NCBI GenBank assembly: GCA_013694635.1 | Contig: JACDCA010000528.1 | Coordinates: 1 to 8,487 of the forward strand | DNA: 8,487 nt | Origin: Acidobacteriota bacterium | GTDB lineage: Bacteria; Acidobacteriota; Vicinamibacteria; Vicinamibacterales; 2-12-FULL-66-21 | Direction: 5' to 3' | The notes under the pieces: model-generated | Seen by the model: the letters and a program-made list of their open reading frames with translations, nothing else | The model's database searches: none | Told to the model about the DNA's origin: nothing | Made by a program: the position numbers and the translations under genes | Shown: positions 6,824-8,487 of the stretch, piece after piece | How the letters are laid out: each line of letters opens with the position of its first letter | Numbering within the stretch: the first letter of the stretch is position 1

Positions 6824-7659
6824 CTGAAACAAGAATCACGGTTGCGCACAGTCCTGACTCCGACGACGCGTTCATGTTCTACGGCCTGGCGAGCAATAAC
6901 GTCGAGACCGGAGGCATCATCGTCGAGCAGGTGCTCTCCGACATAGAAACGCTCAATCGTGCGGCATTCGACGGCACCTACGAAGTCACGGCCGTATCGT
7001 TCCACGCCTTCGCTCACCTGGCCGACCGCTACGCATTGCTGCCGCACGGCGCGAGCATGGGCGACAACTACGGCCCCATCGTCGTCGCGAGACAGGATGG
7101 GGGAATGTTGCGTGTGAAGGGCAGCAGGATCGCGATCCCGGGGACGCTCACCACCGCCTATCTCGCGCTGCGTCTCTACGAACCGGACTTCGAGTACGTC
7201 GTCGTTCCCTTCGACGAGATCCAGCAGGCGGTTCTGGACGGCAACGCCGATGCGGGACTCCTGATCCACGAGGGTCAGCTCACGTACCAGGACGAGGGGC
7301 TTCGAAAAATCGTGGACCTCGGCGAGTGGTGGGCGGAGCGAACCGGCGGGTTGCCGCTTCCGCTCGGCGGAAACATCATCCGCCGCGACCTCGGGCCGGA
7401 GATGATCCGCAAGGTCTCGAAAATGCTGCACGACAGCATCGCCTACGCGTTGTCGCACCGGAAGGACGCGATCGAGTACGCCGAGCAGTTCGGCCGCGGT
7501 CTCGATCGCGAGCGAACCGACAAGTTCGTCAGGATGTACGTCAACGACCTGACGCTCGGCTACGGGGACCGAGGACGCAAGGCGGTGGAACGGTTGATGA
7601 CCGAAGCCTTCGAGAAGGGCCTGATCCCGCAGCGCGTCAACGTCGAATTCGCCGCCTGA
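6748..7659 (+). CDS. mqnD: 1,4-dihydroxy-6-naphthoate synthase-like protein (MqnD, futalosine menaquinone pathway)
   Basis: MqnD converts cyclic dehypoxanthine futalosine to 1,4-dihydroxy-6-naphthoate in the alternative menaquinone pathway. It has a periplasmic-binding-protein-like fold but is cytoplasmic. There are 303 residues from ATG 6748 and 279 from ATG 6820. Motifs (numbered from 6748): AHSPDSDDAFMFYGL at 33-47, SFHAFAHL at 84-91, YGPIVVA at 108-114, PGTLTTAYLAL at 131-141, LLIHEGQLTY at 171-180 with His174 matching the catalytic-base His proposed for MqnD, and GLPLPLGGN at 201-209. There is no signal peptide. The first 24 residues are encoded by the hairpin segment and have no family counterpart, so 6820 may be the ancestral start. 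The start at 6748 overlaps the iscS stop (ATGA). The His-Glu motif favours MqnD over MqnA, but distant MqnA/MqnD-like proteins of other function exist. Confidence 0.82.
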   Translation: MSGRNGAIASEGRQPGAGAPGDKTMTETRITVAHSPDSDDAFMFYGLASNNVETGGIIVEQVLSDIETLNRAAFDGTYEVTAVSFHAFAHLADRYALLPHGASMGDNYGPIVVARQDGGMLRVKGSRIAIPGTLTTAYLALRLYEPDFEYVVVPFDEIQQAVLDGNADAGLLIHEGQLTYQDEGLRKIVDLGEWWAERTGGLPLPLGGNIIRRDLGPEMIRKVSKMLHDSIAYALSHRKDAIEYAEQFGRGLDRERTDKFVRMYVNDLTLGYGDRGRKAVERLMTEAFEKGLIPQRVNVEFAA

Positions 7660-7732
7660 CGTCGCCGCCGCCCGCCGACCGGCGCGTCCAGACGCTGTCC
7701 TTGCCGCTGCTCCACGACACGAGGATCTTCAT
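7637..7732 (-). pseudogene. Truncated start of a DUF71/PP-loop ATPase gene
   Basis: Reading leftward from 7732, the ATG overlaps the stop of the substrate-binding protein gene (ATGA), a normal operon junction. The first 16 codons give MKILVSWSSGKDSVWT, the characteristic N-terminus of DUF71/Dph6-type PP-loop ATP pyrophosphatases, with the SGKDS nucleotide-binding loop. The sequence then becomes Arg/Gly-rich with no family likeness and stops at 7637, running antisense into the end of mqnD. Full members have about 220 residues, and no other - strand frame under mqnD continues the domain. The break lies at about 7660-7684. As I recall from the comparative-genomics literature, one DUF71 subgroup clusters with B12 uptake genes and was predicted to act in B12 salvage. 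That fits the neighbour. Confidence 0.6.
7660..7728. other. Short intergenic stretch between convergent genes
   Basis: These 69 bp separate the mqnD stop from the stop of the convergent - strand gene. I see a GC-only, CCG-rich run (about 7663-7684) but no strong hairpin followed by a T-run in either direction, so no intrinsic terminator can be called. The DUF71-like remnant occupies most of it on the - strand. Confidence 0.5.
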
Positions 7733-8487
7733 GGCTGGCGCTTGATCGCGGCGGCGATGACTTCGATCCCTTCCACGACCCTGGGGCCGGGAATCACCGT
7801 GCGCGGGTCGGCGATGATGTGCACGCGCCGATTCGCGACCGCCGGAACGGACGCAAGCTGCCACCAGACGGCGAGCTCCTTCTTCTCCTCGTCGAGCCCG
7901 ATCGGATCCGCGCGAAGCTCGAGGATTATCTCCGGTCGCCGGGCGAGGATCAGTTCGGTCGTGGCCTGGACCGCTTCGCGTTTCATGTCCGCGAAGACGT
8001 TCTGTCCGCCGGCGGCGGTGACCATGTCGTGGACGAAGCCTTGCCCCCCGCTCGCATAGATTCCGCGTAGCGTGTAGTTCTCGCGTCCGAAAACGATGAG
8101 CGTCCGAGGCCGGGGACCCAGCGCCGATACTCTACGGATGGCGTCAATGCGCGACTCGATATCGGTCGCCAGCTTCGCGGCACGAGCGGCGATACCGATC
8201 CGGTTGCCAACACTGCGAAGCGTCGCCGTGACATCCCGCAAGCCCGCGTGGCTGTAGGCATAGGCCGGTACCTTCGCGCGTTCCAGTTGCTTCCTCAGAT
8301 CGGATTGCGTGTGGTAGAGCACAACGAGGTCGGGCTGCAGCGACAGGATGCGTTCGAGGTCCGGGTCGAGCAGCGCGCCGACCTTCTGAATGTTCGCCAC
8401 CTCCGGCGGAAACCGGTCGAAGCTGCTGACGCCGACGACACGATGGCCGGCGCCGAGCGCGAACAGCATTTCCGTCACAGCGGGGAC
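7729..8487 (-). CDS. Helical-backbone (TroA/BtuF-like) ABC substrate-binding protein, N-terminus off window
   Basis: This is a periplasmic substrate-binding protein of the cobalamin/Fe3+-siderophore type (Peripla_BP_2), which would hand its ligand to a BtuCD/FecCD-like ABC importer. 252 residues are visible, and the frame is still open at 8487. The first visible residues, VPAVTEMLFALGAGHRVVGV, match the conserved opening that normally follows the signal peptide, so only the signal and a few residues are missing. The GTG at 8478 is internal, not the start. Other typical parts are LDPDLERILSLQPDLVV, the long connecting helix around RSVGNRIGIAARAAKLATDIESRI, ASGGQGFVHDMVTAAGGQNVF, and the C-terminal VPAVANRRVHIIADP. 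No transporter subunit is in view. Cobalamin is favoured over iron chelates because of the overlapping DUF71-like start, but the ligand is not determined. Confidence 0.88.
   Translation of the reverse strand, partial: VPAVTEMLFALGAGHRVVGVSSFDRFPPEVANIQKVGALLDPDLERILSLQPDLVVLYHTQSDLRKQLERAKVPAYAYSHAGLRDVTATLRSVGNRIGIAARAAKLATDIESRIDAIRRVSALGPRPRTLIVFGRENYTLRGIYASGGQGFVHDMVTAAGGQNVFADMKREAVQATTELILARRPEIILELRADPIGLDEEKKELAVWWQLASVPAVANRRVHIIADPRTVIPGPRVVEGIEVIAAAIKRQP

Noticed and set aside
6607..7458. - strand open frame under iscS/mqnD, considered as a continuation of the DUF71 gene
   Set aside because: Its translation has no PP-loop ATPase motifs and it lies in another place and frame, so it does not rescue the truncated gene. 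It is a shadow of mqnD.
7742..8070. + strand open frames opposite the substrate-binding protein
   Set aside because: They have no recognisable domain and overlap a - strand gene with clear Peripla_BP_2 features.

Overview
The window is GC-rich and densely coding. It carries most of a SUF-type iron-sulfur cluster assembly operon, followed by an Rrf2-family regulator, a second cysteine desulfurase and a futalosine-pathway menaquinone gene, all on the + strand. A convergent, partly visible B12/iron-type substrate-binding protein lies on the - strand. The GC content, the order sufB-C-D-S-U-T, use of SufU rather than SufE, an MqnD-type enzyme and short heptamer repeats between genes fit a Gram-negative soil-type bacterium. 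My best guess is Acidobacteriota (Vicinamibacteria-like). That is inference from gene content, since no 16S or other marker is present.

Layout. Positions 2-847 hold the C-terminal part of SufB. SufC (850-1611), SufD (1617-2939), SufS (2936-4216), SufU (4216-4659) and SufT (4656-5051) follow with 2-nt gaps or 1-4-nt overlaps, the pattern of one translationally coupled operon. A 59-bp heptamer array that can fold into a long hairpin fills the only real gap (5055-5113). It runs directly into the GTG start of an Rrf2-type regulator (5111-5584). Next come a NifS/IscS-class cysteine desulfurase (5603-6751) and mqnD (6748 or 6820 to 7659). The iscS/mqnD junction contains a 72-nt segment with two stem-loops, bounded by CATGA direct repeats. 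On the - strand are a substrate-binding protein (7729-8487, N-terminus off the window) and, overlapping its stop, the first codons of a PP-loop ATPase (DUF71-like) that ends after 31 codons and looks like a broken remnant.

How the parts fit. SufS takes sulfur from cysteine, SufU accepts it, SufBCD builds the cluster and SufT probably helps maturation. The Rrf2 protein, with three clustered cysteines, is the likely cluster-sensing regulator. The second desulfurase has no scaffold partner here and may serve thiolation or the SUF scaffold. MqnD belongs to menaquinone synthesis, whose futalosine route uses radical-SAM (Fe-S) enzymes, so co-location with Fe-S assembly is sensible but not proof of co-regulation.

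No wholly unknown system is evident. The unusual signals are the repeat structures placed exactly at gene junctions, two of which may be translated, and the truncated DUF71 gene beside the btuF-like gene. No tRNA, rRNA, CRISPR array or transposase gene was seen.
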